Assembly (NCBI RefSeq): GCF_009847015.1
Contig: NZ_WVEM01000009.1
Coordinates: 1-64,000, forward strand
Origin: Sunxiuqinia indica
GTDB taxonomy: Bacteria; Bacteroidota; Bacteroidia; Bacteroidales; Prolixibacteraceae
Direction: 5' to 3'
DNA length: 64,000 bases
The translations under genes were made by a program, and so were the position numbers. Of the stretch, positions 6,843 through 16,926 are shown in pieces; the first letter of the stretch is position 1; the number at the start of each line of letters is the position of its first letter. Below the pieces are notes generated by a model. That model was not told the origin of the DNA. It saw nothing but the letters and a program-made list of their open reading frames with translations, and ran no database searches.

Positions 6843-7038
6843 TGATGCAGTCAACTTTTCATCAGACTAATTGATAGCCCCTAATGATCAAATAGGTTTG
6901 GATACGATTTATACAGACCTTATCCTTTAACAAAGGAAATATGTACCTTCATCTCATCAGAATTTCCCATTTTAATGGAATTCGATGGAACTTACGTTTC
7001 CACGTTTTCAGAGCTTTCAGTAACGTACCGAAAATAGA

Positions 7039-8085
7039 ATGACTAAAAAGAAATCAAAACAAATCGTTAGAATTTTATTGTTTTTGGGAACGATAATCTC
7101 ATTGTATTTTGTTCCGTGGCCGATTGTAACAGCCTGGATCATGCCACTACCCAATACCGTTCAGGAACAAGCAGATAAAGCTGCAGATTACGGATTTGAT
7201 GGTATTGTTGTTTGTGTCAACAGAAAAGGGAATCAATCAGAATTTTACACATCGGGCTATAAAAACCGAGAAAACAAAATTCCGGCCGCCCCCGATGCCT
7301 TATTTAAAATTGCAAGTGTGAGTAAATTGTACAACGCCCTGGCGGTTACAAAGCTGGTGTATGATGGAAAATTATCTTTAGACAAGACACTCGCAGATTA
7401 TTTACCCGAATTAGATGACAGAATAGAATACGCAGATAACATCACGTTGCGAATGTTGGTTACACATAGAAGTGGTATTCCGAACTATACGGACACCTAT
7501 ATGTATTGGGCGGCTCCCAAAGAGACCGCAGATGAAAACCTTGCTTTGGTGTTGGATAAACCCGCCAACTTTAAACCCGGCGAGGATTATGAATATTCCA
7601 ACACCAATTACTTATTACTCGACCGGATAATGAACCGAGTACTTGGGTATGCTACATTCCAATACATCCGGGAGGAAATTTTAAGCCCACTGCATCTCAA
7701 GCATACTTTTGGCTCTATTGAGGATGTAAACATTGATGATGTGATGAGCGGCTATTATGTGGGTTATGATACGGATTTAAAAACGAACAATGTTGGCTCG
7801 ATACTGGCAACAGCAGAAGATTTGAGCAAATTTATCCGAGCGTTAAATGATGGCTCTGTTTTTAGAGATAAAAAAGAACAAGAAATTTATTCTTCCATTT
7901 ATAAGTATGAGCACACAGGTCTGATACCGGGATACCAAACGATTGCCAAATATCATAAGGATATGGATGCTGTCGTCATCCAATTTACAAACACGGTAAA
8001 CTTTGATGGCTACAATTGGAATATGTCAGAAATCATGTATAACCGGATCGTTAAAATATTGAAAAAGACCAACCAGCCACAGTAG
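7039..8085 (+). CDS. Serine hydrolase of the beta-lactamase/DD-peptidase (class C-like) family
   Basis: This 348-residue protein has an N-terminal membrane anchor or uncleaved signal (about 11-35) and an extracytoplasmic hydrolase domain. The three active-site motifs of the family are visible: SxxK (S93-V-S-K96), Y-S-N (Y186-S-N188) and HTG near residue 292. Family members include D-aminopeptidases, esterases and penicillin-binding-like proteins, so the substrate cannot be told from motifs. It follows the intron remnant and is not bounded by attC sites, so it is not counted as a cassette. A short hairpin at the stop codon may end transcription. Confidence 0.85.
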   Translation: MTKKKSKQIVRILLFLGTIISLYFVPWPIVTAWIMPLPNTVQEQADKAADYGFDGIVVCVNRKGNQSEFYTSGYKNRENKIPAAPDALFKIASVSKLYNALAVTKLVYDGKLSLDKTLADYLPELDDRIEYADNITLRMLVTHRSGIPNYTDTYMYWAAPKETADENLALVLDKPANFKPGEDYEYSNTNYLLLDRIMNRVLGYATFQYIREEILSPLHLKHTFGSIEDVNIDDVMSGYYVGYDTDLKTNNVGSILATAEDLSKFIRALNDGSVFRDKKEQEIYSSIYKYEHTGLIPGYQTIAKYHKDMDAVVIQFTNTVNFDGYNWNMSEIMYNRIVKILKKTNQPQ

Positions 8086-8105
8086 CGATATCGGGCTACT
8101 TTTTC
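8081..8105 (+). terminator. Possible terminator after the serine hydrolase gene
   Basis: AGTAGC and GCTACT form a 6-bp stem (8081-8100) that overlaps the stop codon and is followed by a T run. The stem is short, so this is a weak prediction. Confidence 0.4.
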
Positions 8106-8225
8106 GTAGTCGGGCAGCATAAGCTTGGTAAGCTCGTTTTCGCAAGCGTTCCGGCTAATCGTTGAGTTACTGCCCAAGCTGACAGACCAAAACCGGGCGC
8201 ATATCCGAAAGCAGGGCGTTGATAC

Positions 8226-8264
8226 AAAAAATCCCCTTATTGCTTAAAGATGCAATAAAGGGAT
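8226..8264 (-). terminator. Intrinsic terminator of ettA
   Basis: The arms ATCCCCTTATTGC and GCAATAAAGGGAT pair over 12 of 13 bases (8231-8264). Read on the minus strand, a run of five T follows at 8230-8226. It lies about 40 bases beyond the ettA stop. The rest of the 8101-8225 spacer shows nothing recognisable. Confidence 0.75.
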
Positions 8265-8301
8265 ATCTCAGGTTCTGATTTTTTGGATGAGCTTTAGAAA
8301 G

Positions 8302-9987
8302 CTATTTCACCAGTTTTCGATACTTAATTCGGTGTGGGCCTTCGTCGCCTAAACGTTTCTTTTTGTTCTCTTCGTACTCGGAGTAACTACCTTCAAAATA
8401 ATGAACGTGTGAGTCTCCCTCGAAAGCCAGGATATGGGTCGCGATACGATCCAGGAACCAACGGTCGTGGGAAATTACCACGGCACAACCGGCAAAGCTT
8501 TCCAGTCCTTCTTCCAGTGCCCGCAAGGTGTTTACGTCAATATCGTTGGTTGGCTCATCGAGCAGCAGTACATTGCCTTCCTCTTTTAAAGCCATGGCTA
8601 AATGAAGTCGGTTACGCTCACCACCCGAAAGCACGCCACATTTTTTCTCCTGGTCTGATCCTCCAAAGTTAAACCGCGACACATAGGCTCGCGCATTTAG
8701 TTGTCGGTTGCCCATTTGGATGAGCTCATTTCCACCCGAAATAACCTGATAAACTGTTTTGTCCGGATCGATCGCAGCGTGAGATTGATCGACGTACGAG
8801 ATTTTCACCGTATCACCAACTTCAAACGTCCCTTTATCGGCCTCAAGCTGTTTCATGATCAACTTAAACAAGGTTGTTTTACCGGCACCGTTAGGCCCAA
8901 TTACTCCAACAATGCCGTTTGGAGGCAAAACAAAATCAAGGTCATCGAACAACAAGCGATCGCCAAATCCTTTGGCTACCTGATGCGCTTCAATTACTTT
9001 TTCGCCTAACCGAGGTCCGTTGGGAATAAAGATCTCCAGTTTTTCTTCCTTTTGCTTGGTGTCTTCACTCATCAATTGGTCGTAGGCATTCAAACGAGCT
9101 TTTGCTTTGGCATGTCGCGCCTTTGGAGCCATTTTAATCCACTCAAGCTCGCGTTGCAGGGTCTTCTGTCGTTTCGACGTTTGCTTCTCTTCCTGCGCCA
9201 GTCGCTTTGATTTTTGCTCCAACCAGGAGGAGTAATTTCCTTTCCAGGGAATGCCCTCTCCCCGATCCAGTTCTAAAATCCATCCTGCCACATTGTCAAG
9301 GAAGTACCGGTCGTGCGTAATACAAATTACGGTTCCCTTGTATTGTTGCAGGTGCAGCTCCAACCATTGTACCGATTCGGCATCCAGGTGGTTGGTTGGT
9401 TCATCGAGCAATAACACATCGGGCTCTTTGAGTAGCAAGCGGCACAAAGCCACCCGACGCTGTTCGCCTCCCGAGAGCTCTCCAACCTTTTGTTCTCCGG
9501 GAGGACAGCGCAACGCATCCATCGCCCGTTCTAATTTCGTGTCCAGGTTCCAGGCGTCAAATCGGTCAATCTTTTCCTGTAGTTTTTCCTGCTCCGATAT
9601 TAAGGCTTCCATCTTATCGGGATCTTCCAGCACTTCGGGCTCGGCAAATTTAAGGTTAACGTCTTCGTATGCTTTTAACACATCAACAACTTCCTGAACA
9701 CCTTCTTCGACGATTTCCTTAACCGTCTTTTCCGGATCAAGATGAGGTTCCTGCTCCAAATAACCAACCGTGTATCCGGGAGAAAAAACGACTTCTCCCT
9801 GGTATGATTTTTCGAGCCCTGCAATGATCTTGAGTAAGGTTGATTTACCGGAACCGTTTAATCCAATAATACCAATCTTCGCTCCAAGGAAAAAAGAAAG
9901 CGAGATATCTTTAAGGACTTGTTTCTGCGGAGGGAAAGTTTTACTTACCCGATGCATCGAGAAAATGATTTGTTTATCGTCTGCCAT
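8302..9987 (-). CDS. ettA: Energy-dependent translational throttle protein EttA (ABC-F ATPase)
   Basis: This 561-residue protein has two ATP-binding cassettes and no membrane segments. It has Walker A GLNGSGKST (42-50), signature LSGGEQRR and DEPTNHLD in the first cassette; GPNGAGKTT, LSGGERNR and DEPTNDIDVNTLRALE in the second. The last motif is characteristic of EttA among ABC-F proteins, and the length fits. EttA binds the ribosomal E site and gates the start of elongation according to ATP/ADP ratio in E. coli; the same role is inferred here. It is transcribed alone, diverging from the response-regulator gene. Confidence 0.93.
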   Translation of the reverse strand: MADDKQIIFSMHRVSKTFPPQKQVLKDISLSFFLGAKIGIIGLNGSGKSTLLKIIAGLEKSYQGEVVFSPGYTVGYLEQEPHLDPEKTVKEIVEEGVQEVVDVLKAYEDVNLKFAEPEVLEDPDKMEALISEQEKLQEKIDRFDAWNLDTKLERAMDALRCPPGEQKVGELSGGEQRRVALCRLLLKEPDVLLLDEPTNHLDAESVQWLELHLQQYKGTVICITHDRYFLDNVAGWILELDRGEGIPWKGNYSSWLEQKSKRLAQEEKQTSKRQKTLQRELEWIKMAPKARHAKAKARLNAYDQLMSEDTKQKEEKLEIFIPNGPRLGEKVIEAHQVAKGFGDRLLFDDLDFVLPPNGIVGVIGPNGAGKTTLFKLIMKQLEADKGTFEVGDTVKISYVDQSHAAIDPDKTVYQVISGGNELIQMGNRQLNARAYVSRFNFGGSDQEKKCGVLSGGERNRLHLAMALKEEGNVLLLDEPTNDIDVNTLRALEEGLESFAGCAVVISHDRWFLDRIATHILAFEGDSHVHYFEGSYSEYEENKKKRLGDEGPHRIKYRKLVK

Positions 9988-10128
9988 ATCTTGATTATTT
10001 CATTAGTATTAAATCTAAACCACTTTATCAGCTACCGTAAGCCAATTATCAGTTAGCAAAAATAAGGGAATTTCGTCACTTATATACTTAACTTTATCCA
10101 TGTACTTAATAGATTAAAACAAATAGGT

Positions 10129-10491
10129 TTGAAAATCTTAGTTGTTGATGATAATCCAATAAATCTGAAATTTCTGTTCTACTCGTTACGGGGAGATTAT
10201 GAAGTAGATACGACTGATGAAGGTCCAAAAGCTTTGCGTCTTTCAAAAGTGAACAAATACGATTTAATTTTGATGGATTTATGGATGCCTTTGATTGATG
10301 GGGCAGAAATAACCCGGCAAATAAGATCGTTAAATGATAACATCAACAACAAAACTCCGATCATCTTTTGCACCACCAGCACTGTCGATGCTGACAGGCA
10401 ACGATGTTTTGATTTAGGAGCCACTGATTATCTCGTCAAGCCTATTCAAGCAAAAGAGCTGAATGAGAAACTAAAGCATTACTTAGGCTGA
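10129..10491 (+). CDS. Single-domain response regulator (CheY-like receiver)
   Basis: This 120-residue protein is a complete receiver domain with no output domain. The acidic pocket (VVDDN at residues 5-9), the phospho-acceptor Asp in LILMDLWMP (about 48-53), the conserved Thr/Ser strand (FCTTS) and the Lys of YLVKP are all present. It probably works in a phosphorelay or by protein binding; no histidine kinase gene is nearby. The start appears to be TTG at 10129, as no in-frame ATG is available upstream and the domain begins at once. Confidence 0.88.
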   Translation: MKILVVDDNPINLKFLFYSLRGDYEVDTTDEGPKALRLSKVNKYDLILMDLWMPLIDGAEITRQIRSLNDNINNKTPIIFCTTSTVDADRQRCFDLGATDYLVKPIQAKELNEKLKHYLG

Positions 10492-10526
10492 TAAAGCCTG
10501 AGCGTTTGCGTTATTCGTGAAAAAAG

Positions 10527-10559
10527 AAGAGCTGACCAAATGGTCAGCTCTTTCTTTTT
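10527..10559. terminator. Bidirectional terminator between the receiver gene and rplQ
   Basis: AAGAGCTGACCA and TGGTCAGCTCTT form a perfect 12-bp stem (10527-10552) with a 2-base loop. It is followed by T-rich sequence on the + strand and by a T run on the minus strand. It can serve both the receiver gene and the long ribosomal cluster. Confidence 0.85.
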
Positions 10560-10580
10560 AAGCTATTTTGATAACCGGTG

Positions 10581-11192
10581 TTATTCGGTTTTCTTTTCTT
10601 CGTCATCAGCTTTTGGTTCCTCTTTTGCGGGCTCCTCAGCTTTTACTTCTTCAGCGGCAGCTTCTTCTTTCACTTCCTCTGCTTTTGGCTCTTCTACAAC
10701 AGCTTCAGCTTTTGGTTCGGCAACTTCCTTTTTCTTAGGTTGAGTTGCAGCAGTATCTTCAGAAGATTTTTTAGCACCACCACGGCGTGAGCGACGTTTT
10801 TTAGGCTTATCTTCTTTAGCCGACAACAAGTTCTCGTTGTAATCAACTAATTCAATAATACACATTTCAGCATTGTCTCCCAAACGGTTACCGGTTTTCA
10901 GAATACGGGTGTATCCTCCCGGGCGTTCGCCTACTTTATCAGCTACATCTCTAAACAACTCTGCCACTGCAGTTTTGCTTTTCAATACGCTGAATACAAT
11001 ACGGCGTGAATGGGTTGTGTCATTTTTTGCTTTTGTAATAAGCGGTTCAACATACATCTTCAGTGCTTTAGCTTTAGCTACCGTAGTAGTAATTCGCTTA
11101 CTGAAAATCAGAGAGTTTGCCATATTTGACAACATGGCCTTCCGATGAGCAGTCTTCCTTCCAAGATGGTTGAATTTTTTATTATGTCTCAT
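10581..11192 (-). CDS. rplQ: 50S ribosomal protein L17 with long acidic tail
   Basis: The first 120 or so residues are L17 (start [20 protein letters not shown]), a protein near the exit of the peptide tunnel. About 80 further residues form a low-complexity tail of Lys, then Ala and Glu repeats, making the protein 203 residues instead of about 120. Extended L17 tails are common in Bacteroidota. It is the last gene of the ribosomal cluster, 6 bases after rpoA. Confidence 0.95.
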   Translation of the reverse strand: MRHNKKFNHLGRKTAHRKAMLSNMANSLIFSKRITTTVAKAKALKMYVEPLITKAKNDTTHSRRIVFSVLKSKTAVAELFRDVADKVGERPGGYTRILKTGNRLGDNAEMCIIELVDYNENLLSAKEDKPKKRRSRRGGAKKSSEDTAATQPKKKEVAEPKAEAVVEEPKAEEVKEEAAAEEVKAEEPAKEEPKADDEEKKTE

Positions 11193-11198
11193 TTCTGC

Positions 11199-12191
11199 TT
11201 ATTCCTTGTCTAGTTTATACTTACTAATGTCCATTCCGAACGTTAGATTCAAGTTGTTAAGAAGGTCATCCAACTCAGTCAACGACTTTTTACCGAAGTT
11301 TCTAAACTTCAATAAGTCATTACGATTGTAGGTAACCAGCTCACCTAAAGTTTCAACATCAGCAGCTTTCAAACAGTTAAGAGCACGAACCGAAAGGTCC
11401 ATATCAACCAACTTTGTTTTCAATAACTGACGCATATGAAGCACTTCTTCGTCAAACTCTTCGTTTGCAAATTTCTCATCAGAGTCTAATGTAATTTTCT
11501 CATCAGAGAAGAGCATGAAGTGATAAATCAGAATTTTAGCAGCTTCTTTTAAAGCATCTTTAGGATGAATTGAGCCATCAGTCTGGATGTCTAAGATTAA
11601 CTTTTCATAGTCAGTCTTTTGCTCCACACGATAGTTCTCAACAGCATACTTCACATTTTTAATTGGTGTGAAGATTGAATCGATCGGAATTAAACCAAAC
11701 TCAGCATCTACAGGCTTATTTTCAGCGCTGGGCACATAGCCTCGGCCTTTGTTGATTGTTAATTCCACCTGCAATTTAACATCAGCTTCCATCCGGCAAA
11801 TAACCAATTCAGGATTTAACACCCTAAAGCCAGTCATAAACTTGTTGATGTCGCCAGCAGTAAATTCTTCTTGACCGCTAATCGAAATAGAAACTTTCTC
11901 GCTGTCAAAATCTTCAACTTCGCGCTTGAAACGAATTTGTTTCAGGTTAAGAATAATTTCAGTAACATCTTCCATCACCCCTTTAACAGTTGCAAATTCA
12001 TGATCAACGCCTTCGATTTTGAGCGTTGTAATTGCATAACCTTCTAAAGACGACAATAGGATCCGACGAAGAGCATTACCGATTGTGATACCATAACCGG
12101 GCTCCAATGGACGAAATTCGAATTTACCGAATTTCTCATCAGATTCGACCATTATTACTTTGTCAGGTTTTTGGAACGCTAATATTGCCAT
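11199..12191 (-). CDS. rpoA: DNA-directed RNA polymerase subunit alpha
   Basis: This 330-residue protein has the N-terminal assembly domain (with [20 protein letters not shown], the dimer helix) and the C-terminal domain with helix-hairpin-helix motifs ([19 protein letters not shown] ... [14 protein letters not shown]). It scaffolds RNA polymerase assembly and contacts upstream DNA and regulators. It sits between rpsD and rplQ, the normal order of the alpha operon. Confidence 0.98.
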   Translation of the reverse strand: MAILAFQKPDKVIMVESDEKFGKFEFRPLEPGYGITIGNALRRILLSSLEGYAITTLKIEGVDHEFATVKGVMEDVTEIILNLKQIRFKREVEDFDSEKVSISISGQEEFTAGDINKFMTGFRVLNPELVICRMEADVKLQVELTINKGRGYVPSAENKPVDAEFGLIPIDSIFTPIKNVKYAVENYRVEQKTDYEKLILDIQTDGSIHPKDALKEAAKILIYHFMLFSDEKITLDSDEKFANEEFDEEVLHMRQLLKTKLVDMDLSVRALNCLKAADVETLGELVTYNRNDLLKFRNFGKKSLTELDDLLNNLNLTFGMDISKYKLDKE

Positions 12192-12210
12192 AATAATACT
12201 GAGTAATTTA

Positions 12211-12819
12211 TTATTTAGAATACAACTCTACAATAAGTTGTTCTTTGATATTTTCAGGAATTTCTTCCCGCTCTGGGCGATTTAAAAACTTACCGCTCAT
12301 TTGAGCGCCATCCCATTCTAACCAGGCGTATTTATTGTAACGGTGCGAAGTCAGCGCATCAGAAATTACTTCTAATGATTTTGATTTTTCGCGCACGCTA
12401 ATAATATCGCCCGGACGAAGTTGAAATGAAGGAATATTAACTAATTCTCCATTTACCATGATGTGTTTATGAGTCACTAACTGACGGGCACCTGCACGAG
12501 AAGCAGCTAATCCAAGACGGAAAACAACGTTATCCAATCTTGCTTCCAGCAGCTGAAGCAATACCTCACCGGTAACACCTTTTGCTGCTGATGCTTTCTT
12601 AAACAGGTTCGAGAATTGCTTCTCTAAAACACCGTAAGTATATTTCGCCTTTTGCTTTTCTTTTAACTGAACACCATATTCAGACTTTTTACGTCTGCGA
12701 CCAGTTTGCCCATGCATACCTGGTGGGTAGTTCTTCTTTTCAAGTACTTTATCGGGTCCGAAAATTGGTTCACCAAATTTTCTTGCGATTTTCGTTTTTG
12801 GTCCTGTATATCTAGCCAT
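12211..12819 (-). CDS. rpsD: 30S ribosomal protein S4
   Basis: This 202-residue primary 16S rRNA binder has the S4 RNA-binding domain at about 95-155 ([20 protein letters not shown]). Its N-terminus ([17 protein letters not shown]) lacks the zinc-binding cysteine cluster found in some bacteria. It lies between rpsK and rpoA. Confidence 0.97.
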   Translation of the reverse strand: MARYTGPKTKIARKFGEPIFGPDKVLEKKNYPPGMHGQTGRRRKKSEYGVQLKEKQKAKYTYGVLEKQFSNLFKKASAAKGVTGEVLLQLLEARLDNVVFRLGLAASRAGARQLVTHKHIMVNGELVNIPSFQLRPGDIISVREKSKSLEVISDALTSHRYNKYAWLEWDGAQMSGKFLNRPEREEIPENIKEQLIVELYSK

Positions 12820-12837
12820 TACTTTTTCGTTAAAATA

Positions 12838-13227
12838 TTAAACACGTCTTCTTTTCGATGGGCGGCAACCATTGTGTGGCAATGGCGTAACATCAACGAT
12901 TTCACTCACTTGAATGCCCACGCTATTAATAGCTCGAATAGCTGATTCACGACCATTTCCTGGTCCTTTCACAAATACTTTAACCTTTCTTAGGCCTAGA
13001 TCATATGCAGTTTTTGCACATTCTTCAGAGGCTACCTGAGCAGCATAAGGTGTATTCTTCTTCGATCCTCTAAAACCTTTTTTACCAGCTGATGACCAAG
13101 AGATAACTTCTCCGTTACTATTAGTCAATGAGATAATGATATTATTGAATGAAGAATGAATATGCGCCTGACCGGTAGCTTCCACATTAACAACTCTTTT
13201 CCTACTGGAACTTGTCTTTTTTGCCAT
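12838..13227 (-). CDS. rpsK: 30S ribosomal protein S11
   Basis: This 129-residue platform protein has the family core [18 protein letters not shown] and the basic end [11 protein letters not shown]. It lies 11 bases after rpsM and 18 before rpsD. Confidence 0.97.
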   Translation of the reverse strand: MAKKTSSSRKRVVNVEATGQAHIHSSFNNIIISLTNSNGEVISWSSAGKKGFRGSKKNTPYAAQVASEECAKTAYDLGLRKVKVFVKGPGNGRESAIRAINSVGIQVSEIVDVTPLPHNGCRPSKRRRV

Positions 13228-13238
13228 AATTCAATTAA

Positions 13239-13616
13239 TTATTTAGTGGCTTTTTTCTTATTAGCTACAGTTTTCTTTCTTCCTTTACGGGTACGGGCAT
13301 TGTTTTTTGTACTTTGTCCGCGTACAGGAAGACCGATACGGTGGCGAATACCACGATAACAACCGATATCCATCAGTCGTTTAATGTTCAACTGGTTATC
13401 AGAGCGAAGTTCACCTTCTACTTTGAAATTATCATTGATCGCAGAACGAATAGCTGCAAATTGGTCATCAGTCCAATCTTGAACTTTCACATTTGGATCA
13501 ACTCCAGCAGTGGCAAGGACCATGTTCGCACGACTACTTCCAATTCCGTAGATGTAAGTCAGTGCAACTTCTCCTCTTTTATTATTAGGAATATCAACTC
13601 CAACAATACGAGCCAT
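13239..13616 (-). CDS. rpsM: 30S ribosomal protein S13
   Basis: This 125-residue head protein contacts P-site tRNA and bridges the subunits. It starts [19 protein letters not shown]. The family motif [21 protein letters not shown] is clear over the C-terminal third (shown here only as residues about 90-112), followed by a basic tail. Confidence 0.97.
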   Translation of the reverse strand: MARIVGVDIPNNKRGEVALTYIYGIGSSRANMVLATAGVDPNVKVQDWTDDQFAAIRSAINDNFKVEGELRSDNQLNIKRLMDIGCYRGIRHRIGLPVRGQSTKNNARTRKGRKKTVANKKKATK

Positions 13617-13643
13617 AAATAAATTTTTTACAAAGTTAATTAA

Positions 13644-13760
13644 TTATCCCTGACGCTGTTTGAACTTCGGATTCTTTTTGTTGATCACGTACAAACGGCC
13701 TTTTCTGCGTACAATTTTGCAGTCGGCGCTGCGCTTCTTAATGGATACTCTTACTTTCAT
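13644..13760 (-). CDS. rpmJ: 50S ribosomal protein L36, zinc-free form
   Basis: This is a 38-residue protein in the infA-rpsM gap, starting [15 protein letters not shown] and ending NPKFKQRQG. Zinc-binding L36 carries three Cys and one His; here only the Cys at position 14 remains, with Ser at 11, Asn at 27 and Phe at 33. It is therefore the zinc-independent form. Confidence 0.95.
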   Translation of the reverse strand: MKVRVSIKKRSADCKIVRRKGRLYVINKKNPKFKQRQG

Positions 13761-13771
13761 TATTTCGTACT

Positions 13772-13993
13772 TTAATTTTTATATCTAAAAGTAATCCTTC
13801 CTTTGGTCAAGTCGTATGGAGACATCTCCACTTTCACTTTATCACCTGGAAGAATTTTGATATAATGCATTCGCATTTTACCAGAGATATGTGCTGTTAT
13901 CACGTGCCCGTTTTCAAGTTCAACTCTAAACATGGCATTTGATAATGCTTCGATAATTGTTCCGTCTTGTTCTATTGAAGGCTGTTTTGCCAT
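13772..13993 (-). CDS. infA: Translation initiation factor IF-1
   Basis: This 73-residue OB-fold protein has the IF-1 pattern [25 protein letters not shown] and [18 protein letters not shown] (both cited in part). It binds the A site of the 30S subunit during initiation. It follows secY directly; the methionine aminopeptidase gene often found between them is absent. Confidence 0.97.
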   Translation of the reverse strand: MAKQPSIEQDGTIIEALSNAMFRVELENGHVITAHISGKMRMHYIKILPGDKVKVEMSPYDLTKGRITFRYKN

Positions 13994-14034
13994 AAAAAAT
14001 TAAGTTTTAATTCTTTTTGCTCTTGTTTTTACAA

Positions 14035-15378
14035 TTACATCATTGAACCCGCTCCACCGGTACGTCCTTTGATTCGGCCTGATTTCATCAAACCATCATA
14101 GTGACGCATCAACAAGTGACTTTCAATTTGCTGTAAAGTATCTAAAACAACACCTACCAAAATCAACAGTGAAGTACCGCCATAAAAATAGGCGAACTGT
14201 GTATTGATCCCGGCAATCATCGCAAAAGCCGGCAAAATAGTTACAAATCCAAGGAAAATTGACCCTGGCAACGTAATACGAGACATGACCGTATCTAAGA
14301 ATTCAACGGTTTTCTTTCCGGGTTTAACTCCGGGAATAAAACCGCCATTCTTCTTCATATCTTCGGCCATCTGCACTGGATTTACTGTAATTGCCGTGTA
14401 AAAATACGTAAACAATATGACCAGTACAAATTGAGTGAAGTTATACCAAAACCCGGTGTTATCAGCGAATGCAGCCGCAAAACCGCTTAAACTTTCCGAA
14501 TTGGCAAACCCTGCAATACTCATTGGAACGAACATGATTGCTTGCGCGAAGATAATTGGCATAACTCCGGCAGCATTCACTTTCAAAGGTATATACTGAC
14601 GTACTCCTCCGTATTGTTTGTTTCCTACTATACGTTTTGCATACTGAACTGGGATTCTGCGGGTACCTTGTACCAACAGAATAGTTAGCATGAAAACAAC
14701 AAATAGTAAAACAAACTCAACAAGGAACATAACCATACCTCCACCTGCTTGCTCGATACGGGAAACGAATTCCTGCACAATAGCTCCAGGCAAATTGGCA
14801 ATAATACCAATCATGATAATCAGTGATATACCATTCCCTATCCCATTATCGGTAATGCGCTCTCCCAACCACATAACAAACATAGATCCAGCACACAGAA
14901 TAATGGTTGATGTTACTGTGAACATCACCCCTTGAACTGCAAAAGCCGATTCTGGTAATTGATACGTCAGGTTAGTCAAATACGCAGGTGCCTGGAATAG
15001 CAAAATTAACACAGTCAGATAACGGGTTATCTGGTTAATTTTTCTTCTTCCTGATTCACCTTCTTTTTGTAATCGTTGAAAATATGGGACGGCTATTCCC
15101 ATCAACTGAATCACAATCGAAGCTGAAATGTAAGGCATAATCCCTAAAGCGAAAATAGATGCGTTTGAAAAAGCCCCTCCTGAAAACATATCCAATAACC
15201 CCAGCAACCCATCTGAAGTTTGGTTTTTCAATTCTCCCAGCTGTGCCGGGTCTATGCCAGGTAAGGCTACAAACGATCCTAATCGGTATATTAAAAGAAA
15301 GAATAGTGTAATTCCCAAACGAGACCTTAAGTCTTCAATCTTATAAATATTCTTTAGGGTTTCGATAAATTTTTTCAT
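14035..15378 (-). CDS. secY: Protein translocase subunit SecY
   Basis: This 447-residue inner-membrane protein has the ten helices of the SecYEG channel. Family landmarks include FLLIYRLGSFVALPGID near the N-terminus, the plug and GGAF/ALGIMPYISASI region, and the cytoplasmic loop PVQMAEDMKKNGGFIPG. It follows rplO by 4 bases, the conserved spc-operon arrangement. Confidence 0.97.
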   Translation of the reverse strand: MKKFIETLKNIYKIEDLRSRLGITLFFLLIYRLGSFVALPGIDPAQLGELKNQTSDGLLGLLDMFSGGAFSNASIFALGIMPYISASIVIQLMGIAVPYFQRLQKEGESGRRKINQITRYLTVLILLFQAPAYLTNLTYQLPESAFAVQGVMFTVTSTIILCAGSMFVMWLGERITDNGIGNGISLIIMIGIIANLPGAIVQEFVSRIEQAGGGMVMFLVEFVLLFVVFMLTILLVQGTRRIPVQYAKRIVGNKQYGGVRQYIPLKVNAAGVMPIIFAQAIMFVPMSIAGFANSESLSGFAAAFADNTGFWYNFTQFVLVILFTYFYTAITVNPVQMAEDMKKNGGFIPGVKPGKKTVEFLDTVMSRITLPGSIFLGFVTILPAFAMIAGINTQFAYFYGGTSLLILVGVVLDTLQQIESHLLMRHYDGLMKSGRIKGRTGGAGSMM

Positions 15379-15382
15379 CAGG

Positions 15383-15829
15383 TTAGAGTGTTTCTGTGGT
15401 TCCTTCTAGTTTTTCGATAGCTGCTTTTGCTGATTCAGAAAAGGCATGTGCTTTCACATTTAATTTCAACTTCAACTCGCCGTTTCCTAAAATCTTTACC
15501 CGGTCGTTTTTAGCAGCCAGACCGGCACCAACCAATACCTCCACATCAATAGCCGTAAGCTTTTTGCTTTCGGCTAATGTTTGAAGAGAGTCCAGGTTAA
15601 TGGCTTTATATTCTACCCTGTTTATATTCTTGAATCCGAACTTAGGCACACGGCGTTGCAATGGCATTTGACCACCCTCGAAACCGCGTGTACGGCTATA
15701 TCCTGATCTTGACTGAGCTCCTTTATGACCACGTGTTGAAGTACCACCACGTCCGGAGCCTTGGCCACGACCAATACGCTTATCCTTTTTTACGGATCCT
15801 GCTGCAGGTTTAAGATTACTTAAATCCAT
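15383..15829 (-). CDS. rplO: 50S ribosomal protein L15
   Basis: This 148-residue protein has the Gly/Arg-rich N-terminus typical of L15 (GRGQGSGRGGTSTRGHKG, then FEGGQMPLQRRVPKFGF). It is a late-assembly protein of the large subunit and lies between rpmD and secY. Confidence 0.97.
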   Translation of the reverse strand: MDLSNLKPAAGSVKKDKRIGRGQGSGRGGTSTRGHKGAQSRSGYSRTRGFEGGQMPLQRRVPKFGFKNINRVEYKAINLDSLQTLAESKKLTAIDVEVLVGAGLAAKNDRVKILGNGELKLKLNVKAHAFSESAKAAIEKLEGTTETL

Positions 15830-15849
15830 AATTGTTAGCTTAAACTATT

Positions 15850-16029
15850 TTAAATTTCTTCAACTTTCAACAAATGGCTCACTTTGCTAACCATCCCCAA
15901 AATTTGAGGAGTGGCTTCTTTTTCAACAGAGTGATTCAATTTCTTAATTCCAAGTGCTTCGACTGTTGCTTTCTGCACTTTGTTGGAACCAATTTTACTT
16001 TTTACTTGAGTAATTTTTATCTTAGCCAT
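15850..16029 (-). CDS. rpmD: 50S ribosomal protein L30
   Basis: This 59-residue protein fills the gap between rpsE and rplO. It starts [14 protein letters not shown] and carries [11 protein letters not shown], both typical of bacterial L30. Start codon and length agree with the family. Confidence 0.95.
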   Translation of the reverse strand: MAKIKITQVKSKIGSNKVQKATVEALGIKKLNHSVEKEATPQILGMVSKVSHLLKVEEI

Positions 16030-16034
16030 AGTTC

Positions 16035-16556
16035 CTATCCTTTATATACTTTTCCTAAAGAAACTCCACGGTGTTCGGCAACGGTATAAGCATCTCTCAG
16101 TTCGAGTAATGCGTTGAATGTTGCTTTAACCAGGTTGTGAGGATTTGACGATCCTTTTGACTTTGCCAGGATGTCATGTACTCCAACACTCTCCAATACT
16201 GCACGCATCGCACCACCGGCTTTTACTCCGGTACCTGATGATGCTGGTTTTAAGAATACGCGGGCACCACCAAATTTGGCGAGTTGCTCATGTGGGATTG
16301 TTCCTTTGTGAATAGGAATTTTTACTAAATTCTTCTTCGCAGCGTCCACACCTTTTGCAATCGCGGTAGTTACTTCACTTGCTTTACCAAGTCCCCATCC
16401 AACAATGCCGTCTTCGTTACCTACTACAACAATTGCTGAAAAGCTGAAAGTTCTACCCCCTTTGGTCACTTTGGTTACACGATTAATTGCAACCAAACGG
16501 TCCTTAAGTTCAATGTCTGTTGTTTTGACTTTCTTAATACTTCCTGCCATAATCAT
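16035..16556 (-). CDS. rpsE: 30S ribosomal protein S5
   Basis: This 173-residue protein has the double-stranded RNA-binding N-terminal part ([31 protein letters not shown]) and the C-terminal [20 protein letters not shown]. It acts in decoding fidelity. The first ATG overlaps the rplR stop by one base; the second, at 16550 (MAGSIKK), is an equally good start. Confidence 0.96.
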   Translation of the reverse strand: MIMAGSIKKVKTTDIELKDRLVAINRVTKVTKGGRTFSFSAIVVVGNEDGIVGWGLGKASEVTTAIAKGVDAAKKNLVKIPIHKGTIPHEQLAKFGGARVFLKPASSGTGVKAGGAMRAVLESVGVHDILAKSKGSSNPHNLVKATFNALLELRDAYTVAEHRGVSLGKVYKG

Positions 16557-16912
16557 TAAAATTTAAGGCCACCTTCACGGGCAGCTTCAGCTAATTGTTT
16601 TACTCTACCGTGATACAAATATCCATTACGATCGAACACAACATTTTCAATTCCGGCTGTTTTCGCTTTCTCAGCTAATGCTTTTCCAACTAATGCAGCT
16701 TGATTTACTTTATTGCCTTCTTGTTCGCTGATTTCTTTATTCAATGAAGAGACCGCAAGCAAAGTGCTTCCGTCCAAATCGTTAACCAATTGGGCGTAAA
16801 TTTGCTTGTTGCTTCTAAATACACTTAAACGTGGTCTTTCAGAAGTTCCGGTTACGATTTTCCGGATTCTCTTTTTAATTCTATATCTTCTTTTGTGTTT
16901 CGTTAAAGCCAT
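16556..16912 (-). CDS. rplR: 50S ribosomal protein L18
   Basis: This 118-residue 5S rRNA-binding protein has the motif [20 protein letters not shown] and the C-terminal [17 protein letters not shown]. Its stop overlaps the rpsE start (TAATG), indicating coupled translation. Confidence 0.97.
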   Translation of the reverse strand: MALTKHKRRYRIKKRIRKIVTGTSERPRLSVFRSNKQIYAQLVNDLDGSTLLAVSSLNKEISEQEGNKVNQAALVGKALAEKAKTAGIENVVFDRNGYLYHGRVKQLAEAAREGGLKF

Positions 16913-16926
16913 GGTTTCAAATTTTA

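Noticed and set aside
6843-7038. Possible further reverse-transcriptase sequence upstream of the intron remnant, with a WK-rich peptide near 6990.
   Set aside because: The spacing to the surviving C-terminus is too long, frames are broken and no motif is convincing.
10540-10790. Ser- and Phe-rich + strand frames opposite rplQ.
   Set aside because: They are antisense readings of the low-complexity Glu/Ala/Lys tail of L17.
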